Made by a program: the position numbers and the translations under genes. 64,000 nt of DNA from Nocardioides sp. Root140 (GTDB lineage Bacteria > Actinomycetota > Actinomycetes > Propionibacteriales > Nocardioidaceae), in the NCBI RefSeq assembly GCF_001426745.1, contig NZ_LMFI01000001.1, positions 1,066,022 to 1,130,021 of the forward strand, written 5' to 3'. Below are positions 24,167 to 33,801 of the stretch, piece after piece; position 1 is the stretch's first letter, and each line of letters opens with the position of its first letter. The notes below the pieces were generated by a model. It saw nothing but the letters and a program-made list of their open reading frames with translations, did no database searches and was not told where the DNA came from.

Positions 24167-25134
24167 GCCTCGAACTCCCGTCCGGTCAGCTGCAGGAAGA
24201 CGTCCTCGAGCGTGCGCTGGCCGAGGACCAGGCTCTCGGGCAGCACGTCGTGCTCCTCGCACCACGCGGAGACCCGGGCGAGGGTCGACCCGTCGGCGGG
24301 ACCCGTGATCAGCAGGCTCTGCTCGTTGATCTCCGTCACCTCGGTGTGGTCGCCGAGCGCGATGCGCAGCTTGTCGGGGGAGCCGGGCGGGAACGGTCGG
24401 GTCACGACCAGGCGGATCGTGGCCTGGTCGCGGGCCCGGGTCAGGTCGAAAGGGGTGCCGCTGGCGACCAGGCGCCCGTGGTCGATGACGTGGACCAGGT
24501 CGGAGAGCCGCTCGGCCTCGTCCATGTGGTGGGTGGTCAGCACGATCGTGACGCCGTCGGCCTTGAGCTCCTCGAGCAGCTCCCACGTCGTGCGTCGCAC
24601 GGCGGGGTCCATGCCCGCCGTGGGCTCGTCCACGAAGACCAGCTCGGGGCGGCCGACGATCGCCATCGCGAGGCCGAGTCGCTGCTGCTGCCCGCCGGAG
24701 AGCCGGCGGTACGGCGTACGCCCGCACTCGTCGAGGCCGAGTCGCTCGACCAGCATCTCGACGGGCAGCGGGTGGGCGTGCAGGCGTGCGATGTGGCGGA
24801 GCATCTCCTCGGCCCGCACCCCCGACCAGGCGCCACCGGACTGCAGCATCACGCCGATGCGGGGGAGCAGCGCACGGCGTTCGCGGGTCGGGTCGAGCCC
24901 GAGCACCCGGACCGTGCCGGCCTGTGGTCTACGGAACCCCTCGCACACCTCGAGCGTGGTGGTCTTGCCGGCGCCGTTCGGCCCGAGCACGGAGGTGATG
25001 GTGCCCCGCTCGACGCGGAGCGACAGCTCGTCGACGGCGGTCTTCTCGCCGTAGCGCATGACGAGGCCGTCGATCTCGACGGCCGCCGCGTCGGATCCTG
25101 GGCTGCCGGGAGCGACGTCGGGGGAGGGGGGCAC
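24163..25134 (-). CDS. ABC transporter ATP-binding protein
   Basis: The 323-aa ATPase has Walker A GPNGAGKTT, signature LSGGQQQRLGLAMAI, Walker B ELVFVDEPTAGMD and the switch His in VLTTHHMDEAE. It belongs to the drug/lipid-type (ABC-2 partner) group. A C-terminal region of ~90 aa after the nucleotide-binding domain is typical of such ATPases. The GTG start is preceded by TAGACT at exactly 6 nt, so the transcript is probably leaderless. It pairs with the permease encoded next. Confidence 0.92.
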   Translation of the reverse strand: MPPSPDVAPGSPGSDAAAVEIDGLVMRYGEKTAVDELSLRVERGTITSVLGPNGAGKTTTLEVCEGFRRPQAGTVRVLGLDPTRERRALLPRIGVMLQSGGAWSGVRAEEMLRHIARLHAHPLPVEMLVERLGLDECGRTPYRRLSGGQQQRLGLAMAIVGRPELVFVDEPTAGMDPAVRRTTWELLEELKADGVTIVLTTHHMDEAERLSDLVHVIDHGRLVASGTPFDLTRARDQATIRLVVTRPFPPGSPDKLRIALGDHTEVTEINEQSLLITGPADGSTLARVSAWCEEHDVLPESLVLGQRTLEDVFLQLTGREFEA

Positions 25135-25140
25135 CGGGAC

Positions 25141-25146
25141 AGTCTA
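25141..25146 (-). promoter_or_regulatory. -10 element of the ABC-ctaA operon, leaderless geometry
   Basis: On the minus strand TAGACT (25146-25141) is followed by 6 nt and the GTG start at 25134. Confidence 0.55.
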
Positions 25147-25198
25147 GGAACGCCGCCCCGGACGCCGAAAAACAGGTGACCCATCAGGGACACCTCCC

Positions 25199-25204
25199 TA
25201 GGGT
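25199..25204 (+). promoter_or_regulatory. -10 element upstream of the DrrA-like gene and its leader ORF
   Basis: TAGGGT ends 9 nt before an ATG (25214) that opens a 24-codon ORF. Transcription would start a base or two before that ATG. Confidence 0.5.
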
Positions 25205-25213
25205 GGAGGACCG

Positions 25214-25288
25214 ATGAGTTTCGTGACCGGCGCGGGTCGAAGTGTCAGGAACCGGACACACCGTCCAATGCGAGAGGGAGCAGCATGA
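25214..25288 (+). CDS. Putative leader peptide ORF overlapping the DrrA-like gene
   Basis: This 24-codon ORF begins at an ATG just after the predicted transcription start and next to GGAGGA. It ends in a TGA that overlaps the ATG of the following ABC gene as ATGA. The peptide is basic, with six Arg among 24 residues. The ribosome-binding site of the ABC gene (AGAGGGAG, 25273-25280) lies inside it, so ribosomes on the leader would control access to the main start. This is the layout of a translationally coupled upstream ORF. Expression is not proven, and the ORF could be incidental. Confidence 0.4.
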   Translation: MSFVTGAGRSVRNRTHRPMREGAA

Positions 25289-26262
25289 CGTCACCCCCGG
25301 CCATCGAGGCCGACAACCTGGTCAAGCACTTCGGAGAGACCGTCGCCGTCGACGGCGTGAGCTTCTCGGTCCCCGAGGGAACCGTGCTCGGCATGCTCGG
25401 CCCCAACGGTGCCGGCAAGACGACGACGGTGCGCATGATGACCACTTTGACCACGCCCACCAGCGGCACGGCCCGGGTCGCCGGGCACGACGTGATCCGC
25501 GAGCCCGGCGCCGTACGCCGCAGCATGGGGCTCACCGGCCAGGCCGCGACGGTCGACGAGCTGCTGACCGGTCGCGAGAACCTCCGGCTCATCGGCGGGC
25601 TCTACGGTCTGTCGTCGAAGTACATCGCCCGGGCCAGCGACGACCTGCTCGAGCGGTTCTCCCTGACCGAGGCCGGCAACCGGATCGTGAAGACCTACTC
25701 CGGGGGCATGCGGCGCCGGCTCGACCTCGCGGTGAGCCTGATCGCGACTCCTCCGGTGCTGTTCCTCGACGAGCCCACCACCGGGCTCGACCCGCGCAGC
25801 CGGGTCGAGCTGTGGGACGTGCTCCGTGAGCTGGTCCGCGACGGCACCACGCTGCTGCTCACGACCCAGTACCTCGAGGAGGCCGACCAGCTCGCCGACC
25901 GCATCGTGGTGATCGACAAGGGCTCGGTGATCGCCGAGGGCACACCGCTGCAGCTCAAGGACCAGTCCGGCAAGGCAGCGGTGGTCGTGACCGTCTCCAA
26001 CGTGGCAGACCTCCCCGCCGCCGAGAAGCTGCTGCGCAGCCAGGTCGCCGAGGTCCACATCGACGAGGCGTCCCGCCAGCTGACCGCCGCGGCGAACGGC
26101 CTGGCCGACATGACCCGCATCGCGTCGGTCTTCGCCGACAGCGCCATCGAGCTCGACGACCTCGGCCTCAAGCGCCCGAGCCTCGACGACGTGTTCCTGC
26201 ACCTGACCGGCCACCGTGCCGAGGACGCCGAAGAAACGCCCGACGAGGAGCTGGTCCCGTGA
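25285..26262 (+). CDS. Daunorubicin-resistance-type ABC transporter ATPase (DrrA family)
   Basis: The 325-aa ATPase has Walker A GPNGAGKTTT, signature YSGGMRRRLDLA, Walker [14 protein letters not shown] and LLTTQYLEEADQLADRI, the pattern of the DrrA family of exporters for drugs or lipids. The C-terminal ~90 residues (from VVVTVSNVADL) match the DrrA-specific extension. The ATG has AGAGGGAG 4 nt upstream and overlaps a short upstream ORF. Its stop overlaps the permease start as GTGA. Confidence 0.92.
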   Translation: MTSPPAIEADNLVKHFGETVAVDGVSFSVPEGTVLGMLGPNGAGKTTTVRMMTTLTTPTSGTARVAGHDVIREPGAVRRSMGLTGQAATVDELLTGRENLRLIGGLYGLSSKYIARASDDLLERFSLTEAGNRIVKTYSGGMRRRLDLAVSLIATPPVLFLDEPTTGLDPRSRVELWDVLRELVRDGTTLLLTTQYLEEADQLADRIVVIDKGSVIAEGTPLQLKDQSGKAAVVVTVSNVADLPAAEKLLRSQVAEVHIDEASRQLTAAANGLADMTRIASVFADSAIELDDLGLKRPSLDDVFLHLTGHRAEDAEETPDEELVP

Positions 26263-27086
26263 CTGCTGTCATCGAACGCCCCGAGATCCGCGACACCGGC
26301 CTGCTGCGGCAGTCGATGGTGATCGTGCGCCGCAACCTGATCCACATCAAGCGGATGCCCGAGATGCTGATGGACGTCACCATCCAGCCGGTGATGTTCG
26401 TGATGCTGTTCGCCTTCGTCTTCGGAGGGTCCATCCAGACAGGGTCCCCGGCCGGGTACCGCGAGTGGCTGCTCGGCGGCATCATGGGGCAGACCATCGC
26501 GTTCGCCTCGTTCGTCGTGGCGGTCGGCCTGACCGCCGACATCGAGAAGGGCATCGTCGACCGCATGCGGTCGCTGCCGATCAACCCGGCGGCCGTTCTC
26601 GTGGGCCGCAGCATCTCCAGCCTGTTGCACTCCAGCATCGGCATCATCGTCATGTCGCTGACCGGGCTGGTCATCGGCTGGCGCATCCGCGGCAGCGTGT
26701 TCGATGCGGTGCTGGCCTACGTGCTGCTGCTGATGTGGGGCTTCGCGATGATCTGGGTCGGCATCCTGGTCGGCTCCAAGATGCGCTCGGTCGAGGCGGT
26801 CAACGGCGTGATGTTCACGACGATGTTCCCGATCACCTTCCTGGCCAACACCTTCGCCCCCACCGAGAACATGCCGAAGGCGCTGCGCTGGCTGGCCGAG
26901 TGGAACCCGATCTCCGCCCTGGTGCAGGCGGTCCGCGAGCTGTGGGGGAACACTCCACCGGTGGCGTCCGATGCTGCGCTTCCGCTGCAGCACCCGGTGT
27001 TGACCACGTTCATCTGGACGATCGGCATCACGCTCGTCATCGCTCCCCTGGCGATCCGCACGTTCCGCAGGCGCACGCAGGACTGA
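26259..27086 (+). CDS. ABC-2 transporter permease (DrrB family)
   Basis: The 275-aa membrane protein has about six hydrophobic segments and the DrrB-type features NLIHIKRMPEMLMDVTIQP at the start and FAFVFGGSI after the first helix. The GTG start overlaps the ATPase stop as GTGA. The pair probably exports an antibiotic-like or hydrophobic compound. No biosynthetic genes lie nearby, so a general resistance or lipid role is more likely than self-resistance. Confidence 0.92.
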   Translation: MTAVIERPEIRDTGLLRQSMVIVRRNLIHIKRMPEMLMDVTIQPVMFVMLFAFVFGGSIQTGSPAGYREWLLGGIMGQTIAFASFVVAVGLTADIEKGIVDRMRSLPINPAAVLVGRSISSLLHSSIGIIVMSLTGLVIGWRIRGSVFDAVLAYVLLLMWGFAMIWVGILVGSKMRSVEAVNGVMFTTMFPITFLANTFAPTENMPKALRWLAEWNPISALVQAVRELWGNTPPVASDAALPLQHPVLTTFIWTIGITLVIAPLAIRTFRRRTQD

Positions 27087-27100
27087 CCGCAGTCAGCGGG

Positions 27101-27106
27101 TACTGT
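27101..27106 (+). promoter_or_regulatory. -10 element of the DUF1707 gene, leaderless geometry
   Basis: TACTGT is followed by 7 nt and then the ATG at 27114. The in-frame GTG at 27105 would lie inside the hexamer and is less likely to be used. Confidence 0.5.
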
Positions 27107-27113
27107 GCCGCGC

Positions 27114-27983
27114 ATGTCGTCACGACCCGCGCGCAAACGGGCCCGCCAGTCCGATCGCGACGCCGTCGTCGACGCGTTGTCGGGAGCCTTCGCCGACGGC
27201 CAGATCGATGCGGCCGACCACGACCGGCTGGTCAGTTCCGCCCTGCGGGCCGACCGGCTGGACTCCCTGGTCGCGGTGCTCGACGAGGTCCAGGTGCCCG
27301 AGCGCCACCCGGCCAACGCCCTGCTCACAAAGGTGCAGGCTCCCGCGGTGCGCCGTACGCCCGGGCACTCGCGGGCCGCGACGGTGGGAGCCACGGTCGC
27401 GGTGCTGGTGGGCGGGTTCGTGGCGTTGCTGGTGGTGGTGGGCCTGATGGACCGCGACGACGAGCCGGGCGACGAACCCGTGCTGACCGCCACCGCCCTG
27501 GAGGCGCTGGTCGCCGACGTCGAGGACGACCTCGGCACCACCGAGGTGCTCGCCGTCGAGACCCACGGCACGTACGCCGACGTGCTGGTGCCCACCGACG
27601 AGGGACGCGGCCGCTTCGACCGGTACTCCTACGACCCGGGCGCCGACGACACGCTGACAGAGTCGACCGGTGGCCGGGTCGGCACGGCGGACCCGGAGCT
27701 GGTCGACCTGGCCGATGTCGACCTGGACCGCCTCCTGGAGAACGTCGAGGAGGCCGGCTCGGACCTCGGCGTCGACGGTGCGCAGCAGTTCACGGTCACC
27801 ATCGCCAGCGGCGACTGGGGGAGCAGCCTGACCTACGCTCCCGAGTTCGAGGGCAAGGAGCTGCCGCCCCACGTGGAGATCAGCGTCAGCAACGACTACA
27901 TGGAGTCCGGTCGCCTGGTCACCGACCTGAGCGGCGCGACGGTCCTGCTGCGCGCCCCGTTCACCGCGCCCTCGTCCCAGTGA
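27114..27983 (+). CDS. DUF1707 domain membrane protein
   Basis: The 289-aa protein has an N-terminal DUF1707 domain (residues ~12-60: SDRDAVVDALSGAFADGQID and DRLVSSALRADRLDSLVAVL), a short-helix domain common in actinobacteria and often fused to membrane segments. One transmembrane helix follows (VAVLVGGFVALLVVVGL), then about 190 residues predicted to be outside the cell, acidic and without a recognised fold. The role is unknown. It follows the DrrAB-like pair by 27 nt but has its own -10 element. Confidence 0.85.
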   Translation: MSSRPARKRARQSDRDAVVDALSGAFADGQIDAADHDRLVSSALRADRLDSLVAVLDEVQVPERHPANALLTKVQAPAVRRTPGHSRAATVGATVAVLVGGFVALLVVVGLMDRDDEPGDEPVLTATALEALVADVEDDLGTTEVLAVETHGTYADVLVPTDEGRGRFDRYSYDPGADDTLTESTGGRVGTADPELVDLADVDLDRLLENVEEAGSDLGVDGAQQFTVTIASGDWGSSLTYAPEFEGKELPPHVEISVSNDYMESGRLVTDLSGATVLLRAPFTAPSSQ

Positions 27984-27991
27984 ATGGTGAG

Positions 27992-28010
27992 TTAGGTGAC
28001 CCTTGCTTGA
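27992..28010 (+). promoter_or_regulatory. Possible DtxR/IdeR-like site upstream of sufR
   Basis: The 19-mer beginning TTAGGT matches the iron-box consensus TTAGGTTAGSCTAACCTAA at roughly 13 of 19 positions, with a perfect first half and a poor second half. Iron control of suf would make sense, but the match is partial. Confidence 0.3.
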
Positions 28011-28024
28011 TCCGGCCCCCGCAT

Positions 28025-28042
28025 TAACGTCACACTTGTGTT
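28025..28042 (+). promoter_or_regulatory. sufR promoter region with CACA-CT-TGTG inverted repeat
   Basis: TAACGT (28025-28030) fits a -10 hexamer, and CACACTTGTG (28031-28040) forms a short inverted repeat directly before the GTG start of sufR. Autoregulation by SufR through this site is a reasonable guess from how SufR works in other actinobacteria. Confidence 0.4.
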
Positions 28043-28762
28043 GTGGAATTCACCCGCACACCCGTCGCCGTCCCTGAAGGGGACGCTCCGACCCGTGCCC
28101 GCGTGCTGCGTTCCATCCTCGAGCAGGGCCCTTCCACGGCCGCCGACCTGGCCCACCTGCTCGACCTCACCCCGGCCGCCGTACGCCGTCACCTCGACCA
28201 CCTGGTCGAGCTCGGCACCGTCGAGGCACGCGAGCAGCGGGTCTACGGCTCGCGCGGTCGCGGGCGACCGGCCAAGGTGTTCGCGCTCACCGAGAGCGGG
28301 CGCGACGGGCTCGGTCACCAGTACGACGACCTCGCGGTCCATGCCCTGCGTTATCTCGCCGACACTGCCGGCGACGACGCGGTCATGGAATTCGCGAGGC
28401 AGCGGGTGGCGTTCATAGAACGTGACTATGCAGACCTGGTGCGCGACGAGCCCGAGCTCACCCCGGCCCAGGCACTGGCCAGGGTGCTGACCCAGGGCGG
28501 GTACGCCGCCGGCGTCCGCACCCTGCCGATGGCCGACCAGCTGTGCCAGCAGCACTGCCCGGTCTCCCACGTCGCCGCGGAGTTCCCGCAGCTGTGCGAG
28601 GCCGAGACCGAGGCGATCGGGCGGGTCCTTGGCCGACACGTCCAGCGTCTGGCCACCATCGCGCACGGCGACGGCGTGTGCACCACGAGCATTCCGAACC
28701 TCGACCTCGACAAGTTCGAGGCCTCCACGATTCACGACAAGAAGGACGGAGCGTCTTCATGA
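28043..28762 (+). CDS. sufR: Fe-S cluster-sensing transcriptional repressor SufR
   Basis: The 239-aa regulator has an N-terminal winged helix-turn-helix (residues ~20-80; [24 protein letters not shown]). The C-terminal half carries four Cys at 168, 172, 185 and 213, spaced C-x3-C-x12-C-x27-C, the pattern of actinobacterial SufR proteins that hold a [4Fe-4S] cluster and repress suf when the cluster is intact. The GTG start opens the operon, and the stop overlaps the sufB ATG as ATGA. Confidence 0.93.
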   Translation: MEFTRTPVAVPEGDAPTRARVLRSILEQGPSTAADLAHLLDLTPAAVRRHLDHLVELGTVEAREQRVYGSRGRGRPAKVFALTESGRDGLGHQYDDLAVHALRYLADTAGDDAVMEFARQRVAFIERDYADLVRDEPELTPAQALARVLTQGGYAAGVRTLPMADQLCQQHCPVSHVAAEFPQLCEAETEAIGRVLGRHVQRLATIAHGDGVCTTSIPNLDLDKFEASTIHDKKDGASS

Positions 28763-30177
28763 CGACCATTGACGAAAGAAACCCGGAGCTCGAGGGCATC
28801 GGTCGTTACGAGTTCGGCTGGTCCGACAAGAACGAGGTCAGTGACAACGCCCGCCGTGGCCTCAACGAGGAGGTCGTCGCCGACATCTCCTCGAAGAAGA
28901 GCGAGCCGCAGTGGATGCTCGACCTGCGCATGAAGGGCCTCAAGCTCTTCCACCGCAAGCCCATGCCCAACTGGGGTTCGGACCTGTCGACGATCGACTT
29001 CGACAACATCAAGTACTTCGTGCGCTCCACCGAGAAGCAGGCCACCTCGTGGGAGGAGCTCCCCGAGGACATCAAGAACACCTACGACAAGCTCGGCATC
29101 CCCGAGGCGGAGAAGCAGCGCCTCGTCTCCGGTGTCGCCGCCCAGTACGAGTCCGAGGTCGTCTACCACGCGATCCGCGAGGACCTCGAGGAGCAGGGCG
29201 TCATCTTCGTCGACACCGACACCGCGCTGCGCGAGCACGAAGAGATCTTCAAGGAGTACTTCGGCACCGTCATCCCCGTCGGTGACAACAAGTTCGCCGC
29301 GCTCAACACCTCGGTGTGGTCCGGTGGCTCGTTCATCTACGTGCCCAAGGGCGTCCACGTCGACATCCCGCTGCAGGCCTACTTCCGGATCAACACCGAG
29401 AACATGGGCCAGTTCGAGCGCACCCTGATCATCGTCGACGAAGACGCCTACGTGCACTACGTCGAGGGCTGCACCGCGCCGATCTACTCCTCCGACTCGC
29501 TGCACTCGGCGGTCGTCGAGATCATCGTGAAGAAGGGCGGCCGTTGTCGTTACACGACCATCCAGAACTGGTCGAACAACGTCTACAACCTCGTCACCAA
29601 GCGCGCCACCTGCGAGGCCGGCGCGACCATGGAGTGGGTCGACGGCAACATCGGCTCCAAGGTGACCATGAAGTACCCCGCGGTCTACCTCATGGGTGAG
29701 CACGCCAAGGGCGAGACGCTCTCGATCGCGTTCGCCGGCGAGGGCCAGCACCAGGACGCGGGCGCCAAGATGGTGCACGCCGCGCCCAACACGTCGTCCT
29801 CGATCCTGTCGAAGTCGGTGGCCCGTGGTGGTGGCCGTACGTCCTACCGCGGCCTGATCCAGATCAACGAGGGTGCGCACGGCTCGAAGTCCAACGTGCT
29901 CTGTGACGCGCTGCTGGTCGACCAGATCAGCCGCTCCGACACCTACCCGTACGTCGACATCCGCGAGGACGACGTGTCGATGGGCCATGAGGCCTCGGTC
30001 TCGAAGGTCTCCGACGACCAGCTGTTCTACCTGATGTCGCGCGGCATGGCCGAGGACGAGGCGATGGCGATGATCGTGCGCGGCTTCGTCGAGCCGATCG
30101 CCAAGGAGCTGCCGATGGAGTACGCCCTCGAGCTGAACCGGCTGATCGAGCTGCAGATGGAAGGTGCGGTGGGCTGA
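28759..30177 (+). CDS. sufB: Fe-S cluster assembly scaffold SufB
   Basis: The 472-aa protein is the scaffold of the SufBCD complex, where Fe-S clusters are built. Conserved stretches include [51 protein letters not shown] and the C-terminal [20 protein letters not shown]. The ATG overlaps the sufR stop as ATGA with a GGAG upstream. No intein interrupts it, unlike some mycobacterial SufB proteins. Confidence 0.98.
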   Translation: MTTIDERNPELEGIGRYEFGWSDKNEVSDNARRGLNEEVVADISSKKSEPQWMLDLRMKGLKLFHRKPMPNWGSDLSTIDFDNIKYFVRSTEKQATSWEELPEDIKNTYDKLGIPEAEKQRLVSGVAAQYESEVVYHAIREDLEEQGVIFVDTDTALREHEEIFKEYFGTVIPVGDNKFAALNTSVWSGGSFIYVPKGVHVDIPLQAYFRINTENMGQFERTLIIVDEDAYVHYVEGCTAPIYSSDSLHSAVVEIIVKKGGRCRYTTIQNWSNNVYNLVTKRATCEAGATMEWVDGNIGSKVTMKYPAVYLMGEHAKGETLSIAFAGEGQHQDAGAKMVHAAPNTSSSILSKSVARGGGRTSYRGLIQINEGAHGSKSNVLCDALLVDQISRSDTYPYVDIREDDVSMGHEASVSKVSDDQLFYLMSRGMAEDEAMAMIVRGFVEPIAKELPMEYALELNRLIELQMEGAVG

Positions 30178-30229
30178 TCCTCGCCCTCCGCGCACTGCCC
30201 TCCCGACCGTCGTACAAGAAAGCCAAGAA

Positions 30230-31408
30230 GTGACTGCAACTGTTGAGAACGTGAGTTCGGCCCTCGAGGTCGACAAGGTGATCTCCCACCTGCACCCCGA
30301 GGGGTCCTTCGACCTCGCGGACCACCCCGTGCCCACCGGCCGTGAAGAGGTGTGGCGGTTCACCCCGCTCAAGCGCCTCAGGGGCCTGCACGACGAGGCC
30401 CCCTTCGGCGCCGGCGCGTGCGCGGTCGAGGTGAGTGCCGCGCAGGACGTGGTCGTCGAGCAGGTCGGCGCCGACGCCGTCGAGCGCGGCCTGTCCGGCC
30501 TGGTGCCCACGGACCGGGTCTCGGCCCGCGCCTGGGCCGCGGCCGACGGTGCCACCGTCGTCCGCATCCCGCAGGACACCGTGGTCGACGGAGCGACGAT
30601 CCTGGCCCACACCGGCACCGGCGCCGAGCTTGCCGGCGCCTCGCACACCGTCATCGTGGCCGAGAAGTTCTCGAAGTCGACCGTCGTGCTGACCTTCGCC
30701 GGCACCGCCGTACTCGCCGACAACATCGAGATCGTCCTCGAGGACGGCGCCGAGCTGACTGTCGTGTCCCTGCAGGACTGGGCCGACGACGCCGTGCACC
30801 ACTCCACCCAGCACGCCCGGGTGGGCCGCGACGCCTCGCTCAAGCACGTGGCCGTCTCGTTCGGTGGTGACCTCGTGCGCCACGACGCGACGGCCGACTA
30901 TGCCGGTCCCGGCGGCTCGGTCGAGATGCTCGGCATGTACTTCGCCGACGAGGGCCAGCACATCGAGCACCGCCTCTTCGTCGACCACACCGCTCCGCAC
31001 ACCAAGAGCAACGTGGTCTACAAGGGTGCGCTGCAGGGCCAGGGCGCCCACGCGGTCTGGATCGGCAACGTGCTGATCCGCAAGGTCGCCGAGGGCATCG
31101 AGACCTACGAGGAGAACCGCAACCTGGTCCTGACCGACGGGTGCCAGGCCGACTCCGTGCCGAACCTCGAGATCGAGACCGGCGAGATCGAGGGTGCCGG
31201 CCACGCGTCGGCCATCGGTCGCTTCGACGACAACCAGCTGTTCTACCTCCGCTCTCGCGGCATCGCGGAGGACGAGGCGCGCCGGCTGGTCGTGCACGGC
31301 TTCTTCAACGACCTGATCCGCAGGATCGATGTGCCGGAGCTGGAGGAGAAGCTCGCCGCCACCGTCGAGTCCGAGCTCGAGAAGAACGTCCTGAAGGCGT
31401 TCAAATGA
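30230..31408 (+). CDS. sufD: Fe-S cluster assembly protein SufD
   Basis: The 392-aa protein is the SufB paralogue that completes the SufBC2D scaffold. It has the family's beta-helix core (HVAVSFGGDLVRHDA, HRLFVDHTAPHTKSNVVYKG) and the C-terminal SRGIAEDEARRLVVHGFFNDLI with the conserved His. The start at GTG 30230 follows an A/G-rich AAGAAAG; upstream in-frame codons would overlap the end of sufB. Its stop overlaps the ferredoxin gene as ATGA. Confidence 0.96.
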   Translation: MTATVENVSSALEVDKVISHLHPEGSFDLADHPVPTGREEVWRFTPLKRLRGLHDEAPFGAGACAVEVSAAQDVVVEQVGADAVERGLSGLVPTDRVSARAWAAADGATVVRIPQDTVVDGATILAHTGTGAELAGASHTVIVAEKFSKSTVVLTFAGTAVLADNIEIVLEDGAELTVVSLQDWADDAVHHSTQHARVGRDASLKHVAVSFGGDLVRHDATADYAGPGGSVEMLGMYFADEGQHIEHRLFVDHTAPHTKSNVVYKGALQGQGAHAVWIGNVLIRKVAEGIETYEENRNLVLTDGCQADSVPNLEIETGEIEGAGHASAIGRFDDNQLFYLRSRGIAEDEARRLVVHGFFNDLIRRIDVPELEEKLAATVESELEKNVLKAFK

Positions 31409-31740
31409 GCTTCGTCCGCGCCTGCGCCGTCTCCGAGGTCCCCGCTGACGAGGCCCTCGGGGTGACGATCGACGACCTCGACGTGGCCGTGGCCCGCGAC
31501 GGCGACGAGTTCTTCGCCGTCCAGGACCTCTGCTCGCACGCGGCGGTCGCCCTCTCCGAGGGTGAGGTCGCGGACTGCACCATCGAGTGCTGGCTGCACG
31601 GGTCGACGTTCGACCTGCGCACGGGCAAGCCGACCGTCCTGCCCGCCACCGAGCCGATCACGACGTTCCCGGTCGAGCTCCGCGGCGACGACGTGTACGT
31701 CGACATCAGCACCACCCTCAACGGCGTCGTGCCGTCCTGA
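31405..31740 (+). CDS. Rieske-type non-haem ferredoxin of the suf operon
   Basis: The 111-aa soluble Rieske ferredoxin has ligand motifs CSHAAVAL and CWLHGSTFD for a [2Fe-2S] cluster. There is no signal peptide, unlike the two lipoprotein Rieske proteins near uvrC, so it is cytoplasmic. It overlaps sufD as ATGA and precedes sufC, a position conserved in actinobacterial suf operons. It may deliver electrons for cluster assembly, but this is inference. Confidence 0.92.
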   Translation: MSFVRACAVSEVPADEALGVTIDDLDVAVARDGDEFFAVQDLCSHAAVALSEGEVADCTIECWLHGSTFDLRTGKPTVLPATEPITTFPVELRGDDVYVDISTTLNGVVPS

Positions 31741-31775
31741 ACCACAGACTTTCGTACAGAGAAGAGAGAGCACAC

Positions 31776-32534
<759 letters not shown>

Positions 32535-32539
32535 TCCCC

Positions 32540-33796
32540 ATGGACGGGTTGCTCCCCGAGCTGGAAGTCATCCGCAAGGACTTCCCGATCCTCGAACGCC
32601 AGCTGGCGGGCGGGATGCCGCTGGTCTACCTCGACAGCGCCAACACCTCGCAGAAGCCGCAGGTGGTCATAGACACGATGGTCGACCACCTCGAGCACCA
32701 CAACGCGAACGTGGCACGCGCCATGCACCAGCTCGGAGCAGAGTCGTCCGAGGCGTTCGAGAACGCGCGCGACAAGGTCGCCGCGTTCATCAACGCCCCC
32801 TCGCGCGACGAGGTGATCTTCACCAAGAACGCCTCTGAGGCGCTCAACCTGGTGGCGAACACGCTGGCCTGGGCCCGTGGCCCGCTCGAGATCGGGGAGG
32901 GCGACGAGGTCGTCATCACCGAGATGGAGCACCACTCCAACATCGTGCCGTGGCAGCTGCTCACCGAGCGCAAGGGCGCCACGCTGCGCTGGTTCGGGCT
33001 CACCGACGACGGACAGCTCGACCTGTCGAACATCGACTCCCTGATCACCGAGAAGACCAAGGTCGTCTCGCTGACGTGGGTCTCCAACATGCTCGGCACG
33101 ATCAACCCGATCGAAAAGATCGCCCGCCGTGCCCACGAGGTCGGCGCGATCGTGGTCGTCGACGCGTCGCAGGCGGTGCCGCAGATGGCCGTCGACGTCG
33201 TGGAGTCCGGTGCGGACCTGCTGGCCTTCACCGGCCACAAGGTGGTCGGCCCGACCGGCATCGGCGTGCTCTGGGGCAAGCGTGAGGTCCTCGACCAGCT
33301 GCCGCCGTTCCTCGGTGGTGGCGAGATGATCGAGACCGTGGCGATGGAGCGGTCGACGTACGCCGGCATCCCGCACAAGTTCGAGGCCGGCACCCCGCCG
33401 ATTGTCGAGGCCGTGGGTCTCGGCGCGGCCGTGGACTACCTCGGCCACGTCGGCATGGACGCCATCCGCGCCCACGAGCACGCGATCACCGCCTACGCCC
33501 TCGACGGCCTGGCCACCGTGCCCGGCCTGACCGTGCTCGGCCCGCTCGACGCCGCACTGCGCGGCGGAGCGATCTCCTTCGAGATCGACGGCGTGCACCC
33601 CCACGACGTGGCCCAGGTGCTCGACTCGCGTGGTGTCGCGGTCCGCGCCGGTCACCACTGCGCGAAGCCGGCCCACAAGCGCTTCGGCGTGCAGGCCTCG
33701 ACGCGCGCCTCGTCGTACCTCTACACGACGCCGGCCGAGATCGACGCCCTCGTCGAGGGGCTGGAATACACCCGCTCCTACTTCAAGTTGGGTTGA
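32540..33796 (+). CDS. sufS: Cysteine desulfurase SufS
   Basis: The 418-aa PLP enzyme takes sulfur from cysteine for cluster assembly. The PLP Lys sits in FTGHKVVGPTGIGVLWGK (near residue 234) and the catalytic Cys in RAGHHCAKPAH (near 374). The context marks a group II (SufS/CsdB-like) desulfurase, which hands sulfur to SufU encoded next. The ATG follows the sufC stop by 5 nt. Confidence 0.98.
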   Translation: MDGLLPELEVIRKDFPILERQLAGGMPLVYLDSANTSQKPQVVIDTMVDHLEHHNANVARAMHQLGAESSEAFENARDKVAAFINAPSRDEVIFTKNASEALNLVANTLAWARGPLEIGEGDEVVITEMEHHSNIVPWQLLTERKGATLRWFGLTDDGQLDLSNIDSLITEKTKVVSLTWVSNMLGTINPIEKIARRAHEVGAIVVVDASQAVPQMAVDVVESGADLLAFTGHKVVGPTGIGVLWGKREVLDQLPPFLGGGEMIETVAMERSTYAGIPHKFEAGTPPIVEAVGLGAAVDYLGHVGMDAIRAHEHAITAYALDGLATVPGLTVLGPLDAALRGGAISFEIDGVHPHDVAQVLDSRGVAVRAGHHCAKPAHKRFGVQASTRASSYLYTTPAEIDALVEGLEYTRSYFKLG

Positions 33797-33801
33797 TCAT
33801 C

